DNA of 64,000 bases, taken from NCBI RefSeq assembly GCF_048007035.1, contig NZ_CP180355.1:1798001-1862000 (forward strand), written 5' to 3'. Shown here piece by piece: positions 8,223-17,690 of this stretch (the first letter of the stretch is position 1; every line of letters begins with the position of its first letter). The stretch is from Imperialibacter sp963977595 (GTDB taxonomy: Bacteria > Bacteroidota > Bacteroidia > Cytophagales > Cyclobacteriaceae). Made by a program: the position numbers and the translations under genes. The notes below the pieces were generated by a model. That model worked only from the letters and a program-made list of their open reading frames with translations. It ran no database searches and was not told where the DNA came from.

Positions 8223-9005
8223 ATGAATATTCAGGCAAAAAAACTTCCAAAAGTTTCCCTGGTTGGCGCCGGCCCGGGTGACCCTGAGCTAATTACGCTG
8301 AAAGCAGTGAAGGCCTTGCAGTCGGCTGATGCAGTGCTTTACGACGCCCTGGTTAACGAGGAACTGCTCGACTATGCCCCTGCGTCGGCCGTCAGGCTTT
8401 TTGTAGGCAAAAGAGCCGGTAGACATAGCTACAGGCAGGAGGAAATCAATAAGCTGATTGTGGAGCATGCCTATCACTACGGGCATGTGGTACGCCTGAA
8501 AGGCGGCGATCCTTTCATTTTCGGTCGTGGACAGGAAGAAATGGATTACGTGAAAAGCTTTGGGATTGACGTGGAAGTAATTCCTGGCATCAGCAGCTCC
8601 CATGCTGTTCCAGCCATTAACAATATACCATTGACCGCCCGGGGCATGAGCGACAGCTTTTGGGTGATTACCGGCACCACCAGCGGCGGCAAAGTATCGA
8701 ACGATCTCTACTATGCTGCCCAATCGAATGCCACTGTTATCATACTGATGGGCATGAACAAGCTGAAGGAAATTATGGGAATCTTTTCCAGGTTTCAAAA
8801 AGACGAAACGCCTGTCGCCATCATCCAAAACGGCAGCCTTCCCAATCAAAAAATGGGTATTGGCACTGTGTCGAGCATTACCTCTATTGCCCGGGAGAAA
8901 AGACTCGGCAGCCCTGCCATTATCGTTATTGGCGAAGTGGTAAAAGTTGCGCAGAAAGAAGAATTCATGGCAACGATACTTGAACAACTGGAAAAGAAGG
9001 CATGA
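8223..9005 (+). CDS. cobA: Uroporphyrinogen-III C-methyltransferase (SUMT)
   Basis: 260 residues, full length. VSLVGAGPGDPELITLKA is the SAM-methyltransferase signature of this family, followed by VVRLKGGDPFIFGRGQEE and VIPGISSSHAVPA. The enzyme methylates uroporphyrinogen III at C2 and C7 to give precorrin-2, the first step to siroheme. It lies 21 bases after sulfite reductase and overlaps the next gene by ATGA, so it supplies the cofactor for the reductase of the same operon. Confidence 0.95.
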   Translation: MNIQAKKLPKVSLVGAGPGDPELITLKAVKALQSADAVLYDALVNEELLDYAPASAVRLFVGKRAGRHSYRQEEINKLIVEHAYHYGHVVRLKGGDPFIFGRGQEEMDYVKSFGIDVEVIPGISSSHAVPAINNIPLTARGMSDSFWVITGTTSGGKVSNDLYYAAQSNATVIILMGMNKLKEIMGIFSRFQKDETPVAIIQNGSLPNQKMGIGTVSSITSIAREKRLGSPAIIVIGEVVKVAQKEEFMATILEQLEKKA

Positions 9006-9595
9006 GCCAAAATACGCTCTTTCCGGTTTTCCTGAAGCTTGAGAACTTTAACACGCTGCTTGTGGGAGGTGGCAATGTGGGGCTCGAAAAGCTTACTGCA
9101 TTGCTGGTCAACAACCCATTGGCCAATGTAACGGTTGTTGCTGATCGCTATCTGGAGGAAACGGAAAAACTGGCGAAAAGCTCCCCCAATGTGGTGCTGA
9201 CCTACAGGAAATTTGAATTTGACGACCTGAACAACAAGCAGCTGGTGATACTAGCGACAGATAATTTTGAACTACACAAAGAAATCAAACTAAAGACAGC
9301 TGAGCTGGGCATTTTGACCAATGTGGCAGATACTCCGGCGCTGTGTGATTTTTACCTTGGCTCTATTGTTCGCAAAGGAGACCTGAAAATTGCCATCTCT
9401 ACGAACGGCAAGTCCCCTACCCTGGCAAAACGGATGCGCCAGTACCTGGAGGAGGCCATCCCCGACAGCATGCAGTCGTTGCTGGACAACATGAAAACCT
9501 TTCGGGACAAACTGAAAGGCGACTTCTCAACAAAATTGGAGGTGCTGAACGACCTCACCTCCTCTATGATCGAAAAAGAGAAAAAAGACAATTAA
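9002..9595 (+). CDS. Precorrin-2 dehydrogenase / sirohydrochlorin ferrochelatase
   Basis: 197 residues, similar to Met8p and the CysG N-terminal module. An N-terminal Rossmann motif (FNTLLVGGGNVGLEKLTALL, about 15-34) binds NAD; FYLGSIVRKGDLKIAISTNGKSPTLAKRMR is the conserved stretch of the family. It should oxidise precorrin-2 and insert iron to give siroheme. The ATG overlaps the cobA stop (ATGA). It is the last gene before an intrinsic terminator. Confidence 0.92.
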   Translation: MSQNTLFPVFLKLENFNTLLVGGGNVGLEKLTALLVNNPLANVTVVADRYLEETEKLAKSSPNVVLTYRKFEFDDLNNKQLVILATDNFELHKEIKLKTAELGILTNVADTPALCDFYLGSIVRKGDLKIAISTNGKSPTLAKRMRQYLEEAIPDSMQSLLDNMKTFRDKLKGDFSTKLEVLNDLTSSMIEKEKKDN

Positions 9596-9650
9596 GAACC
9601 CTTCACGCTTAACACACCTCTTCAAAGTTGGAAGGGAGGAATAGGTAAAG

Positions 9651-9687
9651 AAAAAGGACTCGCCTGCTGTGAGTCCTTTTCTTTTTT
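9651..9687 (+). terminator. Intrinsic terminator of the sulfite reductase operon
   Basis: AAAAAGGACTC (9651-9661) pairs with GAGTCCTTTT (9671-9680), then CTTTTTT. Position about 55 bases after the last siroheme gene. Confidence 0.85.
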
Positions 9688-9718
9688 ATGGTATTTCTGA
9701 AAAGTAGAAAGGAGATAG

Positions 9719-9735
9719 TCACGCAAAGGCGCAAG
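9719..9735 (+). repeat. Left copy of 17-bp repeat flanking the GxxExxY gene
   Basis: TCACGCAAAGGCGCAAG. A near-identical copy lies at 10351-10367 on the other side of the gene, with inverted relatives at 10311-10333 and about 10411-10422. Confidence 0.6.
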
Positions 9736-9848
9736 TCTGATAAATCAGACCGCAAAGGTCTAGTAAATCATTCGGCTATGGCTTCACCAGTGACATTTTA
9801 TGTACTATATTTTGAGAAAAATTTTTCCAACTATTAACTAAGAAAGCT

Positions 9849-10226
9849 ATGTCGGAAAACGATCTATCAAAAATCATTGTTAATACCTGCTTTACAGTTC
9901 ACCGTGGGATGGGCCCGGGGCTTTTTGAGTCTGTTTACGAAGAGATCCTTTGTTATGAGCTAAAAAAAGCCGGATTGAGCATCGAAAGACAAAAAGGCAT
10001 TCCAGTTTATTGGGATAGTCTGAAAATGGATATCGGCTTCAAAGCTGATATCATCGTCGAGAGAAAAGTAATTCTGGAGCTTAAGTCAGTAGAGGAAATA
10101 AGCAGAGTTCACCAAAAACAACTACTGACTTACTTGAGACTTACAAACATGAAGTTGGGTTTGCTTGTCAATTTCAATGAAGAACTTATCAAAAATGGGA
10201 TTCAGAGAATTGTTAATGGGCTGTAG
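9849..10226 (+). CDS. GxxExxY family protein (PD-(D/E)XK-like)
   Basis: 125 residues. The family signature reads GLFESVYEEILCYEL, and GFKADIIVERKVILELKSVE gives the D-x(n)-ExK pattern of a PD-(D/E)XK nuclease fold (Asp in KADI, Glu and Lys in ELK). The function of this widespread family is not established; nucleic-acid cleavage is inference from the fold. It is a single gene between two runs of short repeats, which suggests spread as a small unit. Confidence 0.88.
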   Translation: MSENDLSKIIVNTCFTVHRGMGPGLFESVYEEILCYELKKAGLSIERQKGIPVYWDSLKMDIGFKADIIVERKVILELKSVEEISRVHQKQLLTYLRLTNMKLGLLVNFNEELIKNGIQRIVNGL

Positions 10227-10310
10227 TTTTTATCGCAAGAGGCTGGCTAATTTGATTAATCACATAGAGGCACTTCGAAGCATTCCGAACAAAAATTAAA
10301 GTTCATCTTT

Positions 10311-10367
10311 GCGCCTTGGCGTCTTTGCGTGATTTCACAAAGAAAAGTGATCACGCAAAGGCGCAGG
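10311..10367. repeat. Right-hand repeat cluster next to the GxxExxY gene
   Basis: An inverted copy around 10311-10333 (CTTTGCGTGA at its end) and a direct copy at 10351-10367 (TCACGCAAAGGCGCAGG) of the repeat seen at 9719. Together they bracket the GxxExxY gene. Confidence 0.55.
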
Positions 10368-10450
10368 CCTAAGAGGTTCGGCTACAAAGAATTCTCTCTT
10401 CTCCAAACGTCTCTGCGTGATATCCTTTCTTTAAATCATTCGGCAATCTC

Positions 10451-12835
10451 TTACTCAGTTCGCAGTGACCCAGCCGGGTTTCTTATAGCTGCCTTGATCG
10501 ACTGATAGCTGACCGTCAGCACTGAAATGAGCACTGCAGCTCCCGTTGCAGCGATGAAGAACCACCATTTTAACTCGATCCTATAAGCAAAGCCGTCTAG
10601 CCAGCCGTCCATGGAGTACCAGGCAATGGGCACGGCAATCAGGCAGGCAACCACCACCAACTTTAAAAACTCCTGCGACAGCAAAAACACAATACCCTGC
10701 ACCGAGGCACCCAACACTTTGCGGATACCTATCTCCTTCACTTTTTGCTCTGCGGTAAAAGTGGACAGCCCAAAAAGCCCAAGGCAGGCAATAAAGATGG
10801 ACAGCCAGGTAAAGTTCTGAATTAACCCTGCAAACTCTTCGTCACTTTCGTACTGGCGACCAAATTCTTCGTCGAAAAACGTATACTCATACGGGTGGGC
10901 TGGCAACATCGTTTTCCATGTGTTTTCCATAGCCGCCAGCACTTCTTTGGTCTGAGTGGCATTAATTTTCACAGAAAGCGTTGAGGTCGCATTGGGGTTG
11001 TAGGCAATGATGATGGGCTCAATCTTGTGACGCATACTGGCAAAGTGAAAGTTTTTCACCACACCCACGACAGTTCTCTCAGCTGGCCCATACCCAATCT
11101 TTTTTCCAACCGGCTCGTCCCAGCCCAAAGCTGCCGCTGCTGCTTCGTTGATAATCAGGCTCTGCTGCTCGTCGGCAGGAAAGTCCTTTGAGTAATTTCT
11201 CCCTTTTACTATTTCCATGCCCATAAGCGGAAAGTAGTCCTCATTGACTGACATCACGCTCACGATCCACACGTCATCCGGGTCGCTTCCCTCCGGCCGG
11301 ATACCTCTGCGTCCAAAGCCTCGCCCGGGCATACTGGAAGAGTATGCTGCCGACAAAACGCCCCTCTGCTGTAGCAACTCATTTTTCATCGCCTCAGCCT
11401 TTTGCTGAACGGTCTGGTCGCTCAGGCTTAATGTAATAATCTGCTCCTCCGAAAAGCCCTTGTCGATACTTTTGATATAGTTGAGCTGTCTGCCGACCAC
11501 CACCGTTCCGATGATCATAGTGACCGAAGCTGTGAACTGGATAATCACCAACGATCTTCTCAGCCAAACGCCACTTTTTCCCGTTTTAAAGTTGCCACGA
11601 AGCACCTTGAGAGCCTGGAAGCCAGACAAGAAAAAGGCTGGGTAAAAGCCAGCCAGCACCCCGATGCCCAGTGTAATACCTACAATGCCAACTATTGTGG
11701 TAGCATCAGAAAGGAGGTAAACCAGCAGATTATCGGGGATACCAAAATTGAGGTAGCTAGACAAGAGACCAACTGCCAGCAGAGAAACGAGCATGGCGAT
11801 TGTGCACAGCAGGATGGCTTCACTTAAAAACTGAACCACTAACTGCGGTTTGTAGGCGCCCAATACTTTGCGCATACCCACCTCCTTGGCTCGATTGGCC
11901 GAGCGGGCTGTGCTGAGGTTCATAAAGTTGAAAGTGGCGATCAGAATGACAAACAAGCCCACCATCAGCAGGGTGTACACATAGTTAAGATCGGTTTTTT
12001 CAAAGTTGAAATTGTCAAACAGTATTCCTGTTGAGCTCAGATGCACGTCGCTGAGGGGTTGCAACGTGACCGAAAAGTTCTCACCCACATCATTCTTTCG
12101 AATCAGCGCTTCCATATCTGCTTCCGTAGCTTCCTCGCTGGCACCAGGCTCAAGTACCGCATAAGTGGTAATAGCAATCGACCGCCAGGTACTCAGAAAC
12201 TGCCTGGTAGAGCTGTCCGCCTCAGTAGGCACCAGCGATGCCAACACATCGAACCTCAGGTGTGTGTTTCTTGGCAGGTCTTTTACAATGCCCACCACCT
12301 GCATATTAGTTGAATTGTCGATCTCGAAGGTCTTTCCCATGGGATCTTCTACCCCAAACACCTTTTTGGCAAAGCTTTCTGTCAAAACCGCTGTGTTAGG
12401 ATTGAGTAGCACCGTTTCTTTGTTACCCGCCAGCAGCTCCAGGTCAAACACATTGAAAATAGAGTTTTCGACATAGGCGCAGTTCTCCGTGTAAAGCGGC
12501 ACATCGTTGTACTCTACCAGGTTGCGACCACTGTAGCTAATGCGGGTAGTTTCTTTCACCTGACTGAGCTCGGTCTTCATGGCTGGGCCAATAGCAGGCA
12601 TGGTAATCCCTACCAGGTTGCTGCTGACGCCCAGCGCTTCATCGATGGTCAGCATACGGTAGATGTTGTCCTTTTGGGTGTTCCAGTCGTCGAAGCTGAG
12701 CTGGTTTTTTGCAAAAAGAAAAATGAGCAATGCACAGGTGAAACCCACTATGAGGCCTCCCAGGTTAATGACAGAGGTTTCCCTGCTTTTCAGGAGATGC
12801 CTGAAAGCAAGTTTGAGGTAGTTTCCAATAAGCAT
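10451..12835 (-). CDS. ABC transporter permease, MacB/FtsX type
   Basis: 794 residues, same architecture as the permease at 3297-5684 but not its close copy: MLIGNYLKLAFRHLLKSRE start, MacB-type periplasmic domain, three helices, second periplasmic domain, three helices, ending NPAGSLRTE. FtsX core motifs KEVGMRKVLGAY and KEIGIRKVLGAS are both present, so both halves look intact. Divergently placed with no ATPase partner. Transported substrate unknown. Confidence 0.9.
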   Translation of the reverse strand: MLIGNYLKLAFRHLLKSRETSVINLGGLIVGFTCALLIFLFAKNQLSFDDWNTQKDNIYRMLTIDEALGVSSNLVGITMPAIGPAMKTELSQVKETTRISYSGRNLVEYNDVPLYTENCAYVENSIFNVFDLELLAGNKETVLLNPNTAVLTESFAKKVFGVEDPMGKTFEIDNSTNMQVVGIVKDLPRNTHLRFDVLASLVPTEADSSTRQFLSTWRSIAITTYAVLEPGASEEATEADMEALIRKNDVGENFSVTLQPLSDVHLSSTGILFDNFNFEKTDLNYVYTLLMVGLFVILIATFNFMNLSTARSANRAKEVGMRKVLGAYKPQLVVQFLSEAILLCTIAMLVSLLAVGLLSSYLNFGIPDNLLVYLLSDATTIVGIVGITLGIGVLAGFYPAFFLSGFQALKVLRGNFKTGKSGVWLRRSLVIIQFTASVTMIIGTVVVGRQLNYIKSIDKGFSEEQIITLSLSDQTVQQKAEAMKNELLQQRGVLSAAYSSSMPGRGFGRRGIRPEGSDPDDVWIVSVMSVNEDYFPLMGMEIVKGRNYSKDFPADEQQSLIINEAAAAALGWDEPVGKKIGYGPAERTVVGVVKNFHFASMRHKIEPIIIAYNPNATSTLSVKINATQTKEVLAAMENTWKTMLPAHPYEYTFFDEEFGRQYESDEEFAGLIQNFTWLSIFIACLGLFGLSTFTAEQKVKEIGIRKVLGASVQGIVFLLSQEFLKLVVVACLIAVPIAWYSMDGWLDGFAYRIELKWWFFIAATGAAVLISVLTVSYQSIKAAIRNPAGSLRTE

Positions 12836-13308
12836 AATTAGTCCTTTTTTGAGTTGTCCTTTTGTAATCTACTGAATTTTAGAAGGTTCAGTCTTTCAAT
12901 ATAACAGTATTGGTTGTTGCAGTAAGGAATTTAACGATTTTTAACGCATGGGTTGCTAAAAGTTGTGGATCGGTAAATCACGGAATGGTTACGGAGAATT
13001 CGGCTGTTGGTTGGGGTGAAAAAAGTCGGGATTTTTGCTTCAAGCATGCTAGGGGAGTTGACAGAATGCATCATGCGAGCATGGCAGTCTGCCAGAAAAC
13101 GAGTTGAATGCCGATAAACAGATTGCTTAGTCGCATTGAAATTAGTGGCATGGATGATCAGTAGTTTACTCCTACCGATGACGTGTTACTAAGCTTTCCA
13201 AAGAATGGGTGGATTTCGACAGGCTCAATCTGACACATTCTTTTAACATTTCGAATCACGTCATCTCAATTTGTGCGGTTGCCAAAATGTTAGGTCTCGC
13301 AAAGACGG
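12836..13308. other. Intergenic region, no gene recognised
   Basis: 473 bases between the permease and gluQ. A 65-codon frame at 12910-13107 has no recognisable domain and is not called. At 13215-13249 there is a copy of a dispersed element (TTCGACAGGCTCA followed by CTGACACA) that recurs at 45444-45478. Confidence 0.5.
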
Positions 13309-14238
13309 TCAGGTAAAGGTTTCGTTGCTAAAAGGCAGCTTCCTGTGAGAAAATTGCTTCAGCATCTCCTCCAAACTCCCGCACACTTCCGGTGGCAATC
13401 CCAACCAGCCCCCAAGCTTTCTAAGCAGGTGTGGTTTGTCCTGCGAAAACTCATCCAACACTGCCGACGACCGCTGAGACTTGGAAAGCTTCACTCCCCC
13501 GTCCAGGATCAGAGGGTGGTGAAAAAATTCAGCCTGAGAAAAAGCGCTCAGCCCCAGCTTTTCAGCCAAATACAGTTGCGCTACAGAGCTCTCAAAAAGG
13601 TCTTCTCCTCTCACAATAGTATCCACCCCAAAGTGTGCATCGTCAATCACAGAAGCCAGGTGATAGGCCGGGATGCCGTCCCTCCTTCTCACTACAAAGT
13701 GAGACTGTGAGTAGGGCAATTGCTCCGCAGTCAATGATTTCCTATAATGCTTCATCTTTACCTCATCCATGCCGTCGGTCTTTAATCGCCAACTAATGTT
13801 ATGGGCATGTAGGTTAATGCCCTTATGCTGGCATATTCCCTCGTAGTTATGCTCTTCAATGAGTTTTTTCACCAGCTTTCGGGAGCAGTCGCAACCAAAA
13901 ACAGCCCCCGCCTCCTCCAGCTTTTGCAAAGCGGCCTCATACACCTCCATCCGCCGCAGCTGCGAGTATTCTTTCTCAAACTGCTCAACAGAAAAAGGCC
14001 CTAAATCCCAATCCAGCCCCAGCCATTCCAGCGTGCGAAAAATGTTCTCCACATACTCCGGCCTCACCCTTTCCTGATCCAGGTCGTCGATCCGGAGTAA
14101 AATTTGTCCATTGTTTTTTCGAGCCAATAACCAGGTGATCAGAAAGGAATAGACATTGCCGACGTGTAAAAAACCACTGGGAGTGGGTGCAAATCGGGTA
14201 ATGGGCGCTGGTAGCTGTAACTTTTGCAAACGGTTCAC
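13309..14238 (-). CDS. gluQ: Glutamyl-Q tRNA(Asp) synthetase-like protein
   Basis: 309 residues, the length of GluQ-RS rather than full GluRS (no anticodon-binding domain). RFAPTPSGFLHVGN is the HIGH-type motif and GGVKLSKSQRS the KLSKS motif. FGCDCSRKL followed by YEGICQH supplies the zinc-type Cys pair/Tyr/Cys set of the family. It should glutamylate queuosine in tRNA(Asp). The start is GTG at 14238; no nearby in-frame ATG keeps the HVGN region. Confidence 0.85.
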   Translation of the reverse strand: MNRLQKLQLPAPITRFAPTPSGFLHVGNVYSFLITWLLARKNNGQILLRIDDLDQERVRPEYVENIFRTLEWLGLDWDLGPFSVEQFEKEYSQLRRMEVYEAALQKLEEAGAVFGCDCSRKLVKKLIEEHNYEGICQHKGINLHAHNISWRLKTDGMDEVKMKHYRKSLTAEQLPYSQSHFVVRRRDGIPAYHLASVIDDAHFGVDTIVRGEDLFESSVAQLYLAEKLGLSAFSQAEFFHHPLILDGGVKLSKSQRSSAVLDEFSQDKPHLLRKLGGWLGLPPEVCGSLEEMLKQFSHRKLPFSNETFT

Positions 14239-14438
14239 AAACGTTGTTTTTTCCGTTCGTCTAAGTTCGGCTGGTAAAAACGAAAAAGCCAGATTACTTC
14301 AATGAATATTTGACAATCAAAATCTAATAAATGAACGTCACTTCGAACCGCCACCAGGCGGGAGAAGTCTCCTCAAGGTGACTCTGATCTCCACGGGTAG
14401 ACTTCCCTCCTAGGACTTCTCACACTAAACCGTTTACT

Positions 14439-16031
14439 ATGAAAAGGATTCTTACTGTTTGTTTTATGCTGGCGTGTGCCCCCGCACTGTTGATGGGCCA
14501 GGCCAAAAAGTACAGTGCCAAACAAATTGAAGCACTGAAAAAAGAGGCGGCCGCCAAGGTAGAGGCCAACGCCAAACTGGCCCAGGTAATGGTCGACAAA
14601 GTGTTCAGCTTTTCGGAGCTCGGCTTCCAGGAAGTGGAAACGTCGAAATACCTCACCGGTATTCTTGAGGAAAATGGGTTCACCATCGAGCAAGGCATTT
14701 CAGGCATTCCTACAGCGTGGTTTGCCAAATGGGGCAATGGCAAGCCAGTCATTGCTATCGGCTCCGACCTTGACTGTATCCCAAAGGCATCGCAAAAACC
14801 CGGCGTAGCCTACCACGACCCGATTGTGGAAGGTGCTCCCGGCCACGGTGAAGGGCATAACTCAGGCACACCGCTCAACATTGCTGCCGTGTTGGCAGTG
14901 AAGGAAATCATGGAGCGGGAAAAGATGTCGGGCACGCTGATCGTTTGGCCTGGTGTGGCTGAAGAGCTGGTAGGCACCAAAGCGTTCTACACCCGTGATG
15001 GCTATTTTGACGATGTCGACATTTCGATCTTTACTCATGTGGGCAACAACTTTGGCGTCTCCTACGGACAGGCTTCAGGCACCGGCCTGATCTCGGTAGA
15101 ATACTCTTTTGAGGGAGAGGCCGCCCATGCAGCCGGAGCCCCCTGGAGAGGCAAAAGTGCCTTGGATGCCGTAGAGCTTACTTCCATCGGCTGGCAGTAC
15201 CAGCGGGAGCACCTCGATCCGCTACAGCGTTCTCACCACGTAATCAAAGACGGAGGTGACCAGCCCAATGTGGTGCCTTCCAAGGCTTCCATCTGGTTTT
15301 ACTACCGCAACGTGACCTACCCCAAAATCATGGAGATGTATGAAAAGGGCAACCGTATTGCCGATGGCGCCGCTATGATGACAGGCACCACAGTCACCCG
15401 CAGGGTGCTGGGCAGTGCCTGGCCCCGCCATTTCAACAAAGTGATCGCAGAAACCATGTACGAAAACATCAAAAAGGTTGGTCTGCCTACCTGGAGTGAT
15501 GACGACCAGACTTTGGCTAAGGCACTGCAAAAGGAGCTCGGCAATCCCAAGCAAGAGGGGCTACCAACGGCACTTGACACGTTGAAACCACCGACACGTA
15601 ATTTCGTGAGCGGTGGCTCTGATGATATTGGCGACATCAGCTGGAAGTTGCCAACAGTTACTATGCGCTTTCCTTCCAACATCCCCGGGCTGCCCGGTCA
15701 CCATTGGGCCAATGCCGTAGCCATGGCGACGCCGATCGCCCACAAAGGAGTAGTGGCGGGTGCCAAAGCCGAAGCCATGACGTTAGTGGATTTTCTGCTG
15801 AAGCCAGAGCTGGTAACACAGGCGTGGGACTACTACCGCAATGTGCAAATGATGGACACCGAGTACAAGCCCATGATTGCTGACGATGAGAAGCCGGCCA
15901 CTCATTTGAATACCGAAATTCAGGATGAGTTCCGCCCTCAGCTAAAGCCGTTTTACTACGACGAAAGCAAGTATGGCACCTACCTGGAGCAATTGGGCAT
16001 CAAATACCCGACTGTGAAGGGTGAGCAGTAA
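14439..16031 (+). CDS. M20-family amidohydrolase (AbgB-like), secreted
   Basis: 530 residues with an N-terminal signal peptide (MKRILTVCFMLACAPALLMG, then QAKK). The core carries M20 metallopeptidase motifs: AIGSDLDCIP (Asp ligand region), APGHGEGHNSGT (His/Asp ligand region), VAEELVG (catalytic Glu-Glu), and a dimerisation domain with AHAAGAPWRGKSALDAVEL. The best match in memory is the p-aminobenzoyl-glutamate hydrolase/indole-acetyl amino acid hydrolase group, so an N-acyl amino acid or peptide substrate is likely. It is followed by a terminator at 16052 and seems to be transcribed alone. Confidence 0.85.
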   Translation: MKRILTVCFMLACAPALLMGQAKKYSAKQIEALKKEAAAKVEANAKLAQVMVDKVFSFSELGFQEVETSKYLTGILEENGFTIEQGISGIPTAWFAKWGNGKPVIAIGSDLDCIPKASQKPGVAYHDPIVEGAPGHGEGHNSGTPLNIAAVLAVKEIMEREKMSGTLIVWPGVAEELVGTKAFYTRDGYFDDVDISIFTHVGNNFGVSYGQASGTGLISVEYSFEGEAAHAAGAPWRGKSALDAVELTSIGWQYQREHLDPLQRSHHVIKDGGDQPNVVPSKASIWFYYRNVTYPKIMEMYEKGNRIADGAAMMTGTTVTRRVLGSAWPRHFNKVIAETMYENIKKVGLPTWSDDDQTLAKALQKELGNPKQEGLPTALDTLKPPTRNFVSGGSDDIGDISWKLPTVTMRFPSNIPGLPGHHWANAVAMATPIAHKGVVAGAKAEAMTLVDFLLKPELVTQAWDYYRNVQMMDTEYKPMIADDEKPATHLNTEIQDEFRPQLKPFYYDESKYGTYLEQLGIKYPTVKGEQ

Positions 16032-16051
16032 GAACTAACAACTATAAAATG

Positions 16052-16083
16052 AAAAAGGGCTGCTGAGAAGTGGCCTTTTTTTT
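16052..16083 (+). terminator. Intrinsic terminator after the amidohydrolase
   Basis: AAAAAGGGC (16052-16060) opposes GGCCTTTTTTTT (16072-16083) with one mismatch, ending in a T run. Confidence 0.65.
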
Positions 16084-16146
16084 GCTTTAAGAGTAAAATC
16101 CCTTTCTCCTGGCCCACCACCCTCACTAAAAAACACATTATTCGTT

Positions 16147-16154
16147 ATATTTGA
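16147..16154 (+). promoter_or_regulatory. Promoter -7 box of the PemK-type TA locus
   Basis: TATATTTG matches the Bacteroidota -7 consensus TAnnTTTG exactly and lies 15 bases before the antitoxin ATG at 16169, implying a very short leader. Confidence 0.55.
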
Positions 16155-16168
16155 GAAAACCATGGTGT

Positions 16169-16399
16169 ATGAAGGCATTTGAATTCACAACCAAGATTAA
16201 AAAGAATAAGATCGATATTCCCTCGAAGCTTCAAGAAGAAATTGCTCAGTCCGAAGATGGAGCTGCGAGAGTAATTATCTTACTGGAAGAGTCGCCCATT
16301 CGTGATGAAGGTGTGTTAGGGCAAATTGTGGTTGAAAAGTTTCTTCAGGGTTACGATGAGGCTGATGCCATTTACGATACCTACAAAATAGATGAGTAG
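16169..16399 (+). CDS. Putative antitoxin of PemK/MazF-type pair
   Basis: 76 residues from ATG 16169, beginning MKAFEFTTKIKKNKIDIPSK. The N-terminal stretch reads like the short beta-strand-rich segment of Bacteroidota antitoxins that precede PemK-like toxins; the C-terminal half is acidic and could wrap the toxin. No DNA-binding motif is certain. It overlaps the toxin gene by eight bases, the usual arrangement for coupled TA genes. Confidence 0.65.
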   Translation: MKAFEFTTKIKKNKIDIPSKLQEEIAQSEDGAARVIILLEESPIRDEGVLGQIVVEKFLQGYDEADAIYDTYKIDE

Positions 16400-16727
16400 G
16401 CTAAGTTTTGGTGACGTTGTCCTCCTGAAATTTCCCTTCACCGATAATTCTGCATCAAAAAGAAGGCCTGCGCTAGTCATCAACGATTTTGAAGACGGCG
16501 ACATTATCGTTTGCCGAATCACCAGCAGGTTATACCAAAGCTCTTTCGATATTGTCTTAACCAACTGGGAAAATGCAGGTCTAAAACTCCCGTCTATAGC
16601 ACGGATCCATAAAATAGCTACGCTGACCAAAGACATGGTCGAATTGAAAATGGGGGAAATTCATAGGAGGGACAAAGACAAGGCAAGAGAGCTAATCGGT
16701 AAGTTGTCGGAGAGTAACGGTCACTAG
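16392..16727 (+). CDS. PemK/MazF-family toxin (endoribonuclease)
   Basis: 111 residues. FGDVVLLKFPFTDNSASKRRPALVIND is the conserved MazF/PemK N-terminus (strand, loop, and the K/R-RPALV motif), and IARIHKIATLTKDMV matches the conserved later strand with its catalytic-site Arg/Thr environment. It should cleave mRNA when free of antitoxin. The ATG lies inside the end of the upstream antitoxin gene. Confidence 0.85.
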   Translation: MSRLSFGDVVLLKFPFTDNSASKRRPALVINDFEDGDIIVCRITSRLYQSSFDIVLTNWENAGLKLPSIARIHKIATLTKDMVELKMGEIHRRDKDKARELIGKLSESNGH

Positions 16728-16819
16728 AAAAGTGATCACTTGGGCAGGTCATGGAAAAGCACTTGTTCAAATTCCACAGGCTGGTTACATTGTCTTTTAT
16801 GCCAAACCAAAACCAACCT

Positions 16820-17569
16820 ATGAAAAAACTAATCCTCCTCAGCCTCGTCATTCTATCTGCAACAGGCATCTCTCTTGCCCAAGACCAGTACATCTTCCCA
16901 TTTGGCGGAGGCCAAAACAAATTGTTCATCAAAGAAATTATCAAGCTCACCGGCAAGGAGCGCCCGAAGATTTGCTACCTGCCTACTGCCTCTGGCGATA
17001 GCGAACAAGGAATTATCCGCTTTTACGAGTTGGTGCATGACCTGTCGGTAGCGCCGTCCGTGCAAAAGGTGTGGATCAGCTCTTACAACCAGAAGCAGAC
17101 TTTTGAAGAGGTGCTGCTCAATGTAGATGCCATCTATGTTGGCGGCGGGAATACCCTCAACATGATGGCTATCTGGAAGGCACAAGGCATCGACGTTGTC
17201 CTCAAAAAGGCGCTGGAGAAAGGCATTATCCTGGCTGGCGGCAGTGCTGGCTCCCTCTGCTGGTTCGACAATGGCACCACCGACTCCCGCCCCATCGAGC
17301 TGACGGTTGTGGAAGGTCTTGGATTCCTTCCTTATAGCCATAGCCCGCATTATGACGCCGAAGAATTTCGCCGCCCGCTGTACATGAAAAATATCGAAGA
17401 TGGCATCTTCAAAGCTGGCTATGCCATGGACAACTACTCAGGCATTATTTTCAAAAACGGTAAACCATTCAAAGTGGTGGCCACGAAACCCGAAGCCAAT
17501 TGCTACTTCGTGTCGATGAAAGATGGCAAAGTAGTGGAGGAAAAGCTGGAAAAGGTGATTTTGGAGTGA
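16820..17569 (+). CDS. S51-family peptidase (peptidase E/cyanophycinase-like), exported
   Basis: About 249 residues from ATG 16820, chosen because it opens a clear signal peptide (MKKLILLSLVILSATGISLA). YVGGGNTLNMM and LAGGSAGSLCWF (nucleophile Ser142 in GxSAG) are the S51 hallmarks, and PHYDAEEFRRPLY around His177 supplies the conserved His region. The family cleaves Asp-X dipeptides or related beta-linked peptides. The signal peptide puts it in the periplasm or outside, unlike cytoplasmic peptidase E, so the substrate may differ. Confidence 0.85.
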   Translation: MKKLILLSLVILSATGISLAQDQYIFPFGGGQNKLFIKEIIKLTGKERPKICYLPTASGDSEQGIIRFYELVHDLSVAPSVQKVWISSYNQKQTFEEVLLNVDAIYVGGGNTLNMMAIWKAQGIDVVLKKALEKGIILAGGSAGSLCWFDNGTTDSRPIELTVVEGLGFLPYSHSPHYDAEEFRRPLYMKNIEDGIFKAGYAMDNYSGIIFKNGKPFKVVATKPEANCYFVSMKDGKVVEEKLEKVILE

Positions 17570-17656
17570 GCCAGTCATATCTCGCTCCAAAAAATCTCGT
17601 GGTTAGTCAAGCTATTCCCACGCTTAGTACTTTGATATAACCAGGCGCAATCTTTT

Positions 17657-17687
17657 TGTCAGGTTATTAGCTGACAATTTTTTTGAT
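17657..17687 (+). terminator. Weak intrinsic terminator after the S51 peptidase
   Basis: TTGTCAG pairs with CTGACAA across an 8-base loop (about 17657-17678), followed by a T-rich run. Confidence 0.45.
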
Positions 17688-17690
17688 TTT

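Noticed and set aside
12910..13107. 65-codon frame in the gap before gluQ
   Set aside because: No recognisable motif or regulatory support.
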